Shown: piece by piece, positions 22,068 through 34,779 of the stretch
Numbering within the stretch: position 1 is the stretch's first letter
How the letters are laid out: every line of letters begins with the position of its first letter
Assembly (NCBI GenBank): GCA_018296165.2
Contig: JACKQL020000002.1
Location: 930,001-994,000, forward strand
Length of the DNA stretch: 64,000 nucleotides
Reading direction: 5' to 3'
Source: Termitomyces sp. T153
Lineage: Eukaryota; Basidiomycota; Agaricomycetes; Agaricales; Lyophyllaceae
Translations under genes and position numbers: made by a program
Notes under the pieces: generated by a model
What the model was told of the DNA's origin: nothing
The model's database searches: none
What the model saw: the letters and a program-made list of their open reading frames with translations, nothing else

Positions 22068-24038
22068 GATAACTTACAACACCCTCATCTTCTGTGGCGG
22101 TAAATTGCTTCTCTGATGTCCATGCTATACCACACTTGGGCCACACGACAGATTTTTTGCGCCGGAGGCCGAAAATGTATGCCATTAACTGCTTGTTACG
22201 GCTACGACCAGCTTTGAACGTCCCTAATTTTCATGATAGCCGGATCCCGGGACACTCGACCTTTCATGTTAGACGTCAACTCGGACCCTTCGTTGCTGAA
22301 CGTCGTCTTCTAATCAATGCAATTTTTATGAGTGACTAACTTGAAGGAAGTGTACTGTACATCCATCGGAATTATATTATACTCTCTTTAACTCTTTGCC
22401 GGAGAATTATTATTATTGAGATATCCGACAAAAAGCTCGCTCGTCCAGTTTCCTTGAACAGAAATATGATTTGAATGCATATTGATCGCTTGCGGCCTGG
22501 CATAGTTAGGCATGATCATGAAGTGCTGAGCATGCCAGAGGTGCAGAACTCAGACCTCATTGATTTTACTTCCCATTACCCGGTCATAGTAGTATACGTT
22601 GATGATAATCTTGTTAAAGCTGATTCTACCCACATATCCTTGTCATAATAACAGTGGAAGACAAGAGGTTGGTTAACACAATCTATTGAATTTAAGTTCA
22701 TCCTCCACGACCAAACCTCGTTTAATGTTTGAATTCGCCAAGTAGATGGTGAAACGCGACTTGAATGACTACGCTCCTAGTCCTTCACATGGCCCTCCGT
22801 GTCAGCAATTTCCACCTCGCCTCTTTCATTTCCTGAAAGCAGTGGGCCTGTTGGGCGAAATGGTAGGTGTAACGTGTCTGCCCCAAGGCTGCACTGTCAG
22901 TTGATTTTCGCCGCTGTCAAGAAGCCAGACTTTTTGACAGGTTCTCCTCCTTGTTCTCAGATGAGTTCTATCTCAGCAACTCCGTTATTTTCCCTTGTGG
23001 CATACAGCAGCAGCAGCATATTCAAGTTTGCCTATAATGGAGCCTGCCTTAATTTTGTGCGATTGATCTTCACATAATCTTACATGAGCGGTAAATACAA
23101 TCAGTGACCACGTCTCGATTGAGGATAGCACACGTAAGTAATATAATAAATTTAATTTGGCGATTTTCGTCTTGAGAAGTCGACTTCCTCAATGTCATTG
23201 AGTAATATCCTTTTGTTCGACTTCGTGGAAGTCATATTTTTTTCCAGAAATTTACTAGTCGCTGTGCGCAATGGCCACCGTGCATATGCATATTGATATC
23301 TGTTCAGACAAAAAGACGGCACAAGTTTGCAAACAGAGGCACACGTCTGTGCGTTTGGGCTCTTAGCAGGCCGGCGACCCGACCCCGTGGCAATAGTCGA
23401 ATCAAGTAAATCCAGGCACTCCGACAGGACAAGAAGTCCACCGCCCTGAGTTTCTCATCGACGGTGGACGACTATTAACAGCTGTCATGGCTGCAACGAT
23501 GCGTACTTCCACACCAATCGGGCAGCAGCATGAAGCACGTTCCCCAGGTGCTCTGCTCTGCACAAAATCGCAGAAATTAGGAACGAGCGCGAGTGATCGC
23601 CTATTGTTTCGAACTTGGTAGAGGCACTTGAGAACATCAGTCCCTTTTGTCGTACCGACGGCAACACGTCATCCAAAACCTTTTCGAATTCACGTCTAAG
23701 GATCATCGTCATTGCTGGATCCACAATGTCCTAGCAGCTATAGTGCACCTGCCACGATGATAATTAGTCTGGCCACAACGCCACCGTCGTTTCATAACCC
23801 TAGCGCATGCTCTGGCCTTTCTATACCGATAGGCAGTCAAGTTCTTATCAGGTCAGTCTTGCCACTACGGACTTTGCCTTCTCTTACTCGGTGACCCGAG
23901 TGAGAAATTCATCCGCCCTAGACTTCCAAATCGGATGAGTGGAAAAGCAGCAAACGTATTTCGAACTGTACAATAATGACATATAACGAATTCATGCCAT
24001 TGTAGGTATTAGAGAATAAACTTAAAAGCGTGCGTCGT
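22068..24038. other. Gene-free stretch
   Basis: 1,971 bp between the kinase pseudogene and the caleosin stop codon. Six-frame reading shows only short frames (up to 92 codons) without recognisable motifs. CG content is normal, so this is not the methylated type of repeat DNA seen at the window ends. I see nothing else in it. Confidence 0.5.
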
Positions 24039-24950
24039 TTAGAGCCTCTTCGAGGACTTCCCAGAAATCTTGTAGAACAAGGATCCCTAAATAAGGACAT
24101 TGAATCAGTTCTATCAATTCAGGACGAAACCGCCTACATCGTATATATCATGAACATCCTCCTTCTTCACTCTACCATCATCAGGCCACAGAACCAAGTA
24201 CGTCGTGAGCCATTCGAGTGCAGCAGCCATCCAACCGAACTCATGAAGTTTATCTATTCACAAACTTGAGGTGGTGTCATAAGTGTGCGACTTACGGGGT
24301 CAAAAGCATTTCTATTGCCATGAAGCATATTGATGCCTTCGCCGAATGTCATGTGGGTGTGTGGTTCAGCAGAATACATGTCGAAGACGTAGTTGAAGCG
24401 ATCCTCGTCAAACGCACCAGTCGACGTATAGGCTTCAGAGTCGGATCCATGCTTTCCCTATGACAAAGACAGTACTTTATCAGCATCAAGATCAAGAGTG
24501 AAAACGAGGCGTTTCCAAAGTGAAGAAGTTGCTAACCCGGTGCATGTTCTCAATCCTCAATCGGAAAAAGGGATCGGGAAGTAGAGCTCCAGAAGTGACC
24601 CAGCTAGCACCGTGGTTCAAAATCGCACATAGATATAGACAGAGAATATGTGTGTGACACACGATAAGCTTCCGTGGATAAGCAACATAGCAAAAACAGA
24701 AAAGAAAACTCCAAGTCCAAGAACTCTGAGGCCAAGGAAGCTGCATATATGCGCACATTTTCGTCAAGATTATCCAAAGCACAGAACTCAGAGGCACAAA
24801 ATAAGAAACACACGTGTCGGATGGCCATATAACACCATCGCCGTCCGTATCAAAGAAAGCAACATGAGATTGTAGCGCAGTGTTGTCGCGTTTACGAGGC
24901 TGAGAACGATTTGGTGGAGGACTTGAGCGACCATCTTGAGGGAGAACCAT
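24039..24950 (-). CDS. Caleosin
   Basis: Six exons (24814-24950, 24663-24740, 24537-24603, 24296-24457, 24138-24239, 24039-24086), 197 codons. Caleosins are calcium-binding, haem-containing lipid-droplet proteins, many with peroxygenase activity. The single EF-hand is at residues 31-46 (AFFDTDGDGVIWPSDT). A hydrophobic hairpin-like segment follows (LRVLGLGVFFSVFAMLLIHG), then LLPDPFFRL, the conserved NMHRGKHGSDSEAY region, FNYVFDMYSAE, MTFGEGINMLHGNRNAFDPF and the C-terminal WPDDGRVKKED and YDGSLFYKI. Length fits fungal caleosins. The start at 24950 gives a compact N-terminus; an upstream in-frame ATG at 25007 would add 19 residues. Confidence 0.88.
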
Positions 24951-25595
24951 ATACTTGTATATATTTCGGCGTGGAGGTACGTGGTAGATGGAGGACCAAT
25001 TGTTCATTGTTGTTGGTAAGTTTTGGGCGCTTATATGTACGTGATAAGGTCACGAGCTTTTGTCAACAACAGGGCCAAAGATCGAGTGGCCAAATGTATC
25101 AAGTTCTTCCCATGATTCTTACCTAGACATGTCAACGGCATCATATTTCGAGCAAATTTGATCTTTCCTCAATCGCCAACCACCAAATGATTCGGATTTT
25201 TGATAAGAGGGTTATAAATCTTATGATGAGAATTTCAAGCTGGCAGGTGTCTACAGTCTCAAAGAGAACGTTTTACGCGCCGTCTGTGTAAAGTACATGC
25301 AGCGGCGCCGGCTGCAAATTATGTACTTCTAGCTCGGTCTCGTCAATGCCGGGGCATGGATACTGCATAAATGATTATTGAGTACTGATTGATTGTGATT
25401 GATTGTGATTATCTTACCTTTGATATGAAAGAACCCAACCGTCCAGAAGTAATCTTCACCAAGTACTTTTGAGCGCATGTGACCAGGATGGACACACTAA
25501 GGCAAGTTCGTCTCATCGTGGTTCCCATGATGAACAGATTTTCTCGGTGGTCTTCACAAATTTGATGTCAACAGAAATCAACCTTGATCTTTCTC
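24951..25595. other. Divergent intergenic region, caleosin and SDR
   Basis: 645 bp between the start codons of the minus-strand caleosin and plus-strand SDR. It must hold both promoters. A short GATTGATTGTGATT repeat occurs near 25385-25412. No other feature seen. Confidence 0.5.
25028..25041 (-). promoter_or_regulatory. TATA-like box upstream of caleosin
   Basis: On the minus strand this reads GTACATATAAGCG, about 85 bp upstream of the preferred caleosin start and about 25 bp upstream of the alternative ATG at 25007. The distance to the alternative start is short, which favours 24950. Confidence 0.35.
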
Positions 25596-26649
25596 ATGTC
25601 AGAAGGGACAATAGTACTCACAGGGGCTAATGGAACCCTTGGCCTTGCCTATGTGGCAGAAACGCTGAAATATTATCCCAATTACCATCTCGTTCTTACC
25701 GTTCGCAATGACAAGAAGACAGACATCAACACCTCCAAGCTCTATACTATTCTCTCTCGATTTCCCGTCGCCAAATACAGTATCCACACTCTCGACCTCG
25801 CCTCCTTGGATTCAGTGTCATCCTTCGCCTCTCATCTCACTTTACAAGTTTCCTCCGGCGCGTTGCGGCCTATTACTGTCATCATATGCAATGCCTTCGC
25901 ATGGTCTCTCATATCTGGAATCAAACTTACAAGTGACGGGTACGAGCTATCGTTTCAAGTGAACTATCTGGCACACTTTGTGCTCGTGCTCCAGCTGCTG
26001 AAGAGTATGGACAAGATGCGCGGACGGGTCGTTGGGTTGTCTTCCGATAGTCATAGGCCCGGTGGGAGCCATGCAGAGGTGTTCCCACCCGTCCTCCCAA
26101 ACGACTTTGAGGCCCTTTTAAAGCCTCCAGCGGATGAACCTGGAAAAGAGGTTGGAAAGGGTTTCCAGCGATATGGAGTGTCCAAGTTGTGTGTTATTAT
26201 GTTCATTTACGAGTTGAACCGGCGATTGCAGTGGGTAACTCGTGTTGTAAGGCTGCCAGTCTATTCAATGACTAAGGAACCTGCAGGACTCGACCTATGA
26301 GGAGCTGAGGGCCATAAAGGCTCTAGCAGTGGATCCAGGTACTATAACTGACTCTCGAGCGTTAGTCCGTGACGTTCCTGGAACATGGAGCTTGGGGACA
26401 AAGTACGTCCTGAATCCGTTGCGGCCATTGCTGAAATATGCGATGCCCGAACTGCGAAGTTCAAGTATAGCAGGTAAGATCCTAGTCGAACTTAGCCTTA
26501 AAGAGGCATATGGAGGGAAGCACATGCCGAGCTACTACGAGGGACTAATGCCGACGAAGAGCTCTAGGGAGAGTTACCATCAAGCAAAAGCAGCAAAATT
26601 GTGGGATTTTAGTGTGGCGTTGATGCATCGTGTGCTTCTCGACGAATGA
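25596..26649 (+). CDS. Short-chain dehydrogenase/reductase
   Basis: Two exons (25596-26234 and 26287-26649), 333 codons, separated by a 52-nt intron (GTAACT...CAG). The Rossmann glycine motif TGANGTLG is at residues 9-16, the acidic LDLASLDS segment follows, and NVxx-type N-loop and NYLAHFVLVLQLL are present. The catalytic pair is Tyr193/Lys197 in RYGVSK. The extended C-terminus with a PLRPLLKY...A motif resembles fungal retinol-dehydrogenase-like or ketoreductase-like SDRs that use NAD(P)H on lipid or small carbonyl substrates; I cannot name the substrate. The ATG at 25596 lies 12 nt inside the open frame and starts just ahead of the nucleotide-binding strand, as usual. Confidence 0.85.
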
Positions 26650-27321
26650 ACATGGTAGATGGCTTGGAGCGACTCAGGGAAAAAGTGCTCCACGGGTATG
26701 AATGTATATGAAAGATAGGGGGTGATAGCTCTTGATCGACCGTATTCGGGGAAGTATATATTATCGGAGACGATGTTCGGAGGTTCCTTCTGATAATTGA
26801 TTTTGAAGATTGATAAGAATTGAGATAATTGAACATGACAGTTCTTATGGGGCCCACAGTACCTACGTGTATGTAGGTGCGTAGTATAATGTTCTGCACC
26901 GGGCCGCCTCAGGCCTAATTATTAATCCGATGACCTATTGCATGCATAGTCTTGCCTAGTTAGGAACTAATCAAGGAGATGTCTGTAAAAAGAAACCTTG
27001 GTTATTACGGTTATAAACCCCTTAGCTATTCTTGATCTGCAGTGACCGCGAAAGAAAAGAGACCGCAAAATCACCGCGTCAATCCATGATGGCGTCATAG
27101 CCCATTTTAGAACGAAAAAAATGTCGATGTCAGACGGGAGTCACTCAGGCTAGTGATCAGATAAGTGATTGTGATCTCAATGCAGAGACCGGGCGACCAA
27201 TCATAAGCTTAGAGTTGGGAGTACACGAAAGATACAATATTGCGGGTTGTAATAGCACAAATGAAAGTCAAGACAAAAAAAGCTAAGCCCCAAAGGACAC
27301 ACGTATACACAGGAATGCGGA
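26650..27321. other. Convergent intergenic region
   Basis: 672 bp between the stop codons of SDR (plus) and FKBP12 (minus). It should carry both terminators. No gene or repeat seen. Confidence 0.6.
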
Positions 27322-27931
27322 TTAGTTGATCTTCAACAATTCGACTTCGAACTTGAGAGTCGAGTTTGGTGGTATCACCGGAGGAAAGCCGCGAGCGCCA
27401 TACGCCTGTATAAAGATTGGATACTGAAGAAGACAATGATAAAGATAGTAACGTACATAGTCAGGTGTGGCGGTTAGAACAGCTTTTTGACCGACTGATA
27501 ATTGTGGCACTCCTAATCAAATCGATGAGCACATAGACCGGACTCAGAAATGTAGTCCATCAACGAACCCTCATCCCAGCCCTTGATGACTTTCCCCACA
27601 CCGATCTCCGTCTCGAACGGTGACCCGCTGCGTGGAGACACACGATGAGTTGAATGGTCACGATAGTGCAGATAATCGCGATGGCTCACCGATCTCTGCT
27701 CGAGTCGAACGTGGTCCCATTTTCAAGCTTTCCAACGTAGTGAATGAGGACCTTGTCTGTATCGATAATGATCTAAGCCTGCAATGTTGACTCTCACAAC
27801 CAGATATCACTCACCGCCCTTCTTAGGGAAGGTGACACCATCGCCAGGTTGAATGGTATCGATTGTTACACCCTATAGAAGACAGCGTGAGGCCGACGAG
27901 CTGTGTATGACCGGACGTAGACGCGCACCAT
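27322..27931 (-). CDS. FKBP12-type peptidyl-prolyl isomerase
   Basis: Six exons (27929-27931, 27815-27872, 27690-27756, 27569-27627, 27457-27512, 27322-27405) give exactly 108 residues, the normal FKBP12 length. The enzyme catalyses cis-trans isomerisation of Xaa-Pro bonds in the cytosol and is the receptor for FK506 and rapamycin. Family hallmarks are complete: [61 protein letters not shown], and [15 protein letters not shown]. The first coding exon is just the ATG, followed at once by the GTGCGC donor; the second exon starts GGTGTAACA. Ortholog of yeast FPR1 by sequence. Confidence 0.93.
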
Positions 27932-29596
27932 AATGAAGTTGTGATAACGAGCGATTATCAAGGAAGAGATGGAGAACGAACTTTGACGCACTTATAGGTG
28001 CGGAGGGTGCGGAGTGCGGATCTTGATCCGAGAGATCTCGGCTTGTTATACAGGACGCTTCGATCTTGCCTATAGACTCTGTGTGACCTCAGCGTATTCA
28101 ATCTATCGATGATATCGATGGCGATTGTAGATGGCAGTGGCTGCGTCCAAAATTCATCCAGTTCTGATTTCCACACGATGTCATGATCATAGGTTTACTT
28201 TGAAAGGCTTGCAAAATACCTGTTGCAGGCTAAGCATTATACCATCCCTTTACATCCCATGGGCCGCATTCATCTCTGATAATTTCGATCATGAGCAGGG
28301 GAACAGGACCACATGTTCTATCGGTTAGCCGGTGGGTCATACGCAGACTCATGGGATATTCATAGCTTGCATGGTTCCTACCGCACGATCAGTGGAACCT
28401 TTAGACAGCGACGATAAGAACTCACACGTCATGGAATGTGGTCAGACTGCCGGATTGTCTTGAAAGTGATCGGCCTATCAGTTATACAACCTTGCACCGT
28501 AACAACTCCCTCGAGGGACTCTCACAAAGCCGGAGGGTGAAGTTTCCGGCCAGGGCAGCCATTGACAGGTCTCAAGGTGCTAGGACAGGGGGAAGGAGAA
28601 AAACAAGCGCAATCCGAATAAATGGGAAGTGAGGCCTAGTGGGGGCTTATATCTGGTGTGGACGGAGGACCTCAAGATAGAAAACAGGCACATGAACTCT
28701 TAATGACCATCTAGGGCACCTAGCGGAGGTAACCCCAACGAGAGTACTCAAGGCCTTGGGACGCCCACCACCTGGCCGGGTCACACCGGCCCGCTGCTGA
28801 ACGCTGAAAGTTTGGCAGCCGGACAACAACGGAGAGGTGTTGGGGCGCGTGGCGCAGGTTCTAGAGACGGTGGAATCGATTCGGTTGAATAAACGTGAAT
28901 CCACGTGAAGAATTCTCATCCTAATGGATTCCTGCGACATCAGAGAAAGTATATACATTATGAAGATGGCCGCTAAGCTCGATGAACCTAGCAAAATACG
29001 TGCAAAAGTTCTTGTCGGCTGCCGATGATGCGGGTGCATATTGTTTTTACATTCCATGCGACCAAAGAAGAGAAAAATTATTGAGTCTGGAAGATTGCTC
29101 GCAGAGTTATCATCATTGAAAAAGGAAAGAGAAATCTAGATAAGCCATATGCTGGTCGAAATTTCCACGAGTGCATGGAATATGAGAGTAGGCCAAATAC
29201 GGTACGCATGCAGAAAGACATAAGTAAACGCATGTGGCATGTAATATATGCATCGTTCAACTTGGCGGCAAGGCAGTCAGAAAACAAGGAAAAAAACCTG
29301 ATAGACAGGGATACGCGAGGGAGAGAATGGGAGATCATGGGTTGTATCAAGCCCTCATTGCAGCCTTTTATCCAGCCGACTTTTCGTGTCCAAGCCCTTC
29401 GCCCAAACACCATATATGGTCGTAAAGTAGAAACTTTTCCTATCACGTGTAATGTTCCCTCGCGTCACATCCAAGAATTGAGGACGTGACATCCAATGTT
29501 GGCTATCGGCCAGCTCATCAAACTCCTAGAGATATCGACTATATGGGTATCTACACGTACATTATAGGGCAATCGAATAAATCTTAAGGAAGCTGA
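27932..29596. other. Gene-free stretch
   Basis: 1,665 bp between the FKBP12 start and the stop of the FUSC-type gene. Frames up to 136 codons exist on the minus strand (28647-29057, 29078-29446) but have no recognisable motif and poor compositional support. I see no RNA gene or repeat. Confidence 0.5.
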
Positions 29597-32500
29597 TCAA
29601 CTCAAGCCCAACCTGCTATAACCACCTCCGATCGCCTTCTCTTCTTTCCCTAAGAAATCTCGCTGGAATTCGACAAAACCTTGAAATGTCATTTCCCCAC
29701 AAAGATCACGAATGATTGCAGTCATTTCATCGACGAGCTGAATTGAACAAGTTCAGCTGTAGCTTCGAAAGAACAAAAATAGACTGACAGTGATAATTGA
29801 TGATAGGGCGACTAACGCAGTCGCGTGGGCAGGTAATTCTCCATCCTGCGACATAAATCAGATGAGTGCAAAATTCGGAGGGTCCATGCCTTACCTTGAG
29901 GACATCCAGCGACATCTCCACAAATCCAAGGCTGGACCCATCAATTTTGTCTGCCACATCATCCAGATCCGGTCTGTTAAGACCTGCATACGAAGGTCGA
30001 CGGCTGCCTGATACAGGATTCATGCGTTCGTGATACACTATGCGATCCCGCAATCTGGGAAGCCCGGGTGGTAGAGGACGCGCGCCCATCAATGCATAGG
30101 ATAAAATAGAGATATTGGAGAATATATCCGACATCTGTGAGAATTGCAAGATATTGATCAAAGCCTTTCAACAAGATTCTAAAATCCTTACTTACAAGAT
30201 TGGGGTTTAGGAAAGGAGTCTATATCGAGTAGTCAAAACGAACAGTTCAGCAAATCTGTAGTCACGATGCTTACTTGATGGACAAGGATGCTGCACCATC
30301 TTGTATCCAACTGTGTGAATGCACCTATAAAGAGCATGAGAGCGGACAGAATTTTCGTCTGTTTGTCAAGCAGAGCGGCGTATTTGGCATGCGGCCATAT
30401 TCCCCTGGAGACCAGAAGCACTGTGAGCAATCGGACGTGAAGTAAGAATGTGGACGCGTACGAAAGCTGGGGCTCGAACTTTGCTGTTTGCAGTGATGGA
30501 GCTAACGCTTGTAAACGAGTCTAGCCATATGTAAATACTCGCTTCCTCAAAGAATAAGAATCAGGGTCACTGACGGCAACGTCAAGGGCTTTCTGGCCAA
30601 TTCGACGGACACGCTGTTCCTTAGGTGATACTTTTTGGCCAGAATTAGCTCCCACAAATGGGACTTTCTCATAGTGACCTTCTCGAGCGCGAGCTTCCTC
30701 AGCAAGCAAGGCTTCTACCTCGACGGCCAGAATGAGACCGAGCTCATCGGCCGTTGCAGCCAGAGTCCGGCGGACCAAGGTGCGCGAGGATGTGGGCCGA
30801 GGGAATAACATGACAATGAACTGTGAAGAATTTAGCAAATGCTCGTCGAGGGTACAGATAAACATACGCCAGCTGTAAAGCCGATGATAACAAGAAGTCT
30901 GCAGAAGGTCTGAGCTTGAGTTTGACATTTGAGCAAGCAAGCACTTCTGCTTACGCTCGCTTCCAACCGATAGCAACTCCCACGCCAGCACTAGTAAGTA
31001 CAGGGACATGCTTGTCGATCCAACTATAACCAACCACTGTAACGATTGTTGGGTATATAGTGCGGACGGGCTATTTGGGGTGACGAACCGAATACAATTG
31101 TAACACCTGTCATGATCCAAAGCGCCAGTTGCTGATGCGGTGCAGCAATTCTCCCTAGAAAGAAAGGAGCGGAACAGACAGTCTAGAAGAAAGATATCAA
31201 CTGGTCTCGGTAATTTTTTCTGAACTCACAGTAGCGACAACAATTCCGTAAGGGTTTCCAGGTCCATGCCCAGATCCGATGTACCAGGCGGCCATTCCAA
31301 CTGAGTGAAATCAATTGACACCAACATCAGGATGTTCAATAAGACATACTGAGAGCTCCAGCTATGGTACCAGCGACACGGATGACATAACCTGCAATCT
31401 ATGGCTCATTGAGTATATCGAGGCAGATTAGCTAGATTAAAGGGCGGACTTGATCACCAGCATAAACAGCCAAACCAGCCTACAAATCAGGTTAGATTCA
31501 TGCATGATATAGGGTTGAACATGAAAGATGATCACACCTGCGCCATGATTAATCCCCACACTCCGCGATTTCCGTAGTAAAACCACGCTGTCGTGGGACA
31601 CACGGATGGAATCCACAAAGCGATAGATACCACAGCGTGCCGCAGCCCAAAAATCCCTTCAGGTGATTTGAAGAATTTGAATATCTTCCCCAGTATCAGG
31701 GAAAAGCGTCCAAATGCTGAAGTCGGAGGAAGCGCATCTGGATTCCTACCTGCAAAAGACAAGGATCAAAACGAAGTTGAAAAGCAACATCACCAGTCGA
31801 AAGGACTGACGTGTGCATCTGTAGTCAGGAATCACTTGGACTTGATCATCATCCTCATCATTCGTGTCTTCCCTCTGATTTCCGAAGGATGTGGGGTCAT
31901 GAGATGTCCCGATAGCCAATGGCACAACTTGACGGTCAACATCTCGCCTACTCATGATCTTTCTTCCTAGCTTCCCAAAACCAGAGGGGGCCCAGATGCG
32001 TGGCTTCGATCGCTTGCCGTCGAGATCCACGATGATACTCATAAATTTGGCGATACGCTCAGCGAATGCATCGAGGGAAAATGAGAATACGAGACAGATG
32101 TAAAGCGACCTGAAGAGGGATAAGCACAGTTCGGAGAAAAATTCGTGATGTCTCCACCTTGCAGCGAACATCTCGGTGGTATCTGAGCCATCGCTCGACT
32201 TCAATCTCTGTCCCGTGATAGGATCGAAAAACTTTTCGAAGGGCTGGAACACCCGGATCCTGTGTACCTCTCGATACTGTTCCAATTCTCTCTGCACTTC
32301 TGCCAGTCGCTGCACCAGCGCAGCATGGCGTTGATCACCCTTGACCTTGTTGTATTTAGAGAAGAACCCAGTCCAACGTCCGCTGTTACAGCCATTAAAC
32401 CAATCAATTAGTCCTGATATCGCAGCATGACATGCAGTACGAAGGTCAGAAGAGGATTCTGCAAGGATGGGGACAAGGGAGTCAAAATCGTGTCCGTGTT

Positions 32501-34108
32501 TTATTTCGTGTTGCCATATCTCTTTTTGAAGGATGGTGTAACGGTCCCAGTATCCCGCCTTGTCTTCCGCAATGGGCTCAGCCTCGTTTTCAGCGACATG
32601 GCCTGTGTTCGATCGATTGACGAATTCCAGGAAGGAATAGAGTGCACTGTATGTTAAACCTGAGTTCCAATGATTAACAATATCAAATTCAAACTCACGA
32701 AGCACGGAACACGATCGACTTAAGCTCCTGGCTAATACGCTTGAGATCTTGCGGGCCAAGGCGGCCAACTGAGATTTCAAGATCTACAACGCCAATCTGT
32801 CCAAGAAGCCCCTGAGCGCTAGCGAGGAGCTTTTGACGCATTGCTTGACTCAAGTTTGTGAACTGTGTCCAAGTGGCGCGATCAGAAGGTGTCGATTCGA
32901 GTGCCTTGGTTTGATAGTCTAGAATTTTTAACAGAGACTAAGTATTCGAGGTTAGAAAAAGGAAAATTGAAATTGAACTTTAAGCTTGCCTGGAGAAAAT
33001 CATTCTGCAGTGACGTTCTGCAGAATGAAATTTTAGGTACACTGGATGATGATGAACATGTGACTCACATCCAGACGTTGTTCAAGGAAACAGGAAATAT
33101 CAAAACGAGCGAGGCGATGGCGATGACGACGTAATAGCTAGTCGGAATTATGAAAATTTTTGCAAGAGTATACTCAGAAGTTGGAAATACTGCAACAAAA
33201 TTAGTCCAAATCAGAACGCAAGGGTCAAGGAAACATACAGGGACCATAACTGCACATCTACGTCAAAATGTCAGCATAATTCAAATGTGGCAAATCTTGA
33301 CCTACGATATCTAGAACAATACTGCCGAAGATACTGACGAGAGCAAATTTAGGAATGTATGCCCTAAGTACACCGAATGCGAACGTTCCGATAAAGAAGA
33401 AAGCGCCAAAGACGGCCGAGCTCCTGATTGGTGAAACGATGACTGTGCATACCGAACGAGAATGAGTTTGCCGTACCTTGGATCCAGGAAATACCCTTCG
33501 AAGACGAACTTCTGAAACTGCAAAGCCTGAGGAATACCGTCGACGAGACTGTTATACCGTTTAATGGAGAATTGGGACGGGACGAAATCACGTACGAAGT
33601 CTGTGCCCTGTGCTGCTGTTGTGCAAGAAGTGTTTGACTTCTGACTGATAATCCCGCTGCCATCGCCGCAACTCCCCATGCCCATCCCATACACATGCCT
33701 GCTTGGATAAGTGATCGATAACAAAACCGTTAGAACGCTACGCACCCAGAAGTAATGTGATTGCTGCAAGGAGGTACAGAGACAAAGCAATCGACGGAGG
33801 TAACATGACGGCAATGATACTATTCGTAAAGGTCTAGTACAGTCTGAGAGCCTCGGCTACCAAGATACTTACGCCGCAAAAAAACCAGCCTGACCCATAT
33901 TGTCCAATGTACGATGACAGACCATCAGAATCAATGCAGCCGCAAGCGCGACACAACAACGGATCCACGTCTTGAGAATGCGTGGTGTTTTCAGAGCAGG
34001 TAATACCCATGAAAAGAAACCAGGTGTTTTGTTGTGCGCCCGTGGCACTTTGTTGGTGGCCGTGGTCACAGACGATGATTTCTCCATGCTAGACACTTTC
34101 CCAGCCAT
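29597..34108 (-). CDS. FUSC/ArAE-type membrane protein (DUF2421 family)
   Basis: Large multi-pass membrane protein modelled with 24 exons in perfect phase, 1,115 codons. The N-terminal TM block includes WIRCCVALAAALILMV, IIAVMLPPSIALSLYLLAA, AVFGAFFFIGTFAFGVL and SYYVVIAIASLVLIFP (ER-transporter-like N-terminal domain). A long cytosolic region follows (LYSFLEFVNRS...KKFFDPITG-like). A second TM block (FSLILGKIFKFFKSPEG, HAVVSIALWIPSV, IGSGHGPGNPYGIVVAT) resembles the fusaric-acid-resistance half. The C-terminus (AKFEPQLS, YALMGARPLPPGLPRLRDR) is DUF2421-like. Proposed roles in the family are export of organic or aromatic acids and brefeldin-A tolerance. One intron uses a GC donor at 32989. 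Between 30539 and 30520 the frame holds a TAG that disappears only if an 18-nt intron is assumed. Confidence 0.82.
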
Positions 34109-34779
34109 TGCTGGAGGTCAACTTGTCAAAAAGGCGTTGTGCTGAGAAGGAGAAGGTAAGCCATCGAGCTCAAAAAATGGAGAATTTTTCGTTTCACATG
34201 ACAAGAGAATCAAAGTCCGAGTCTATTGATCGGATCGAGCTATTTATGTTTGAGCTAAGCAAGTACTATGTAATCTCGTGTGGTACTCAGCAATGATTTG
34301 AATGTTGAAGCTGCATGGTCATCAACCCCCTCCCCGCGCACGTCTATACATGCGATCGAGATGTAGCCGCCCTTCGTCACGGATGTGACGCTCTTGTCAA
34401 TCCGTTGCCGTCTCTGTGGTTGTATCATTCATGAGGCTCACAATTCATTCTGTTTTTGCACCTGTTTTTTATCATCCTGCTTCGTAGTCTATGTACCTGT
34501 TATTGTACTTTGTAACAAAAATTCCAATGAAAGTAGATTTTCGGTCTGGAATAACATGTCTGTCTAACTACGAATTAAACTATTCTTCTCCACTGCAAAG
34601 TTCTAAGGTAATAGACGGCAATAGACAGGTACTTTAAACTTGGACATAACTTGAACTTGACGTACATCGTAGCAAAACTTCAGCTTTCGATCAAATTCAG
34701 ACTTGCAAGACGACCGGTTTGATTCTACATTCCTACCAAGTCTTTCACGCTAGTATTGATTAACGGTCTCACGTACGAC
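34109..34779. other. Spacer between two minus-strand genes
   Basis: 671 bp from the FUSC-type start codon to the GT25 stop. It holds the FUSC-type promoter region and GT25 terminator. No other gene seen. Confidence 0.55.
34235..34250 (-). promoter_or_regulatory. TATA-like box upstream of the FUSC-type gene
   Basis: The minus strand reads CATAAATAGCTCG about 135 bp upstream of the start codon at 34108. A plausible core promoter element, judged by sequence and position only. Confidence 0.3.

Noticed and set aside
28647..29446. Two minus-strand frames of 136 and 122 codons
   Set aside because: No motif, no splice-linked neighbours and amino-acid composition typical of spacer.
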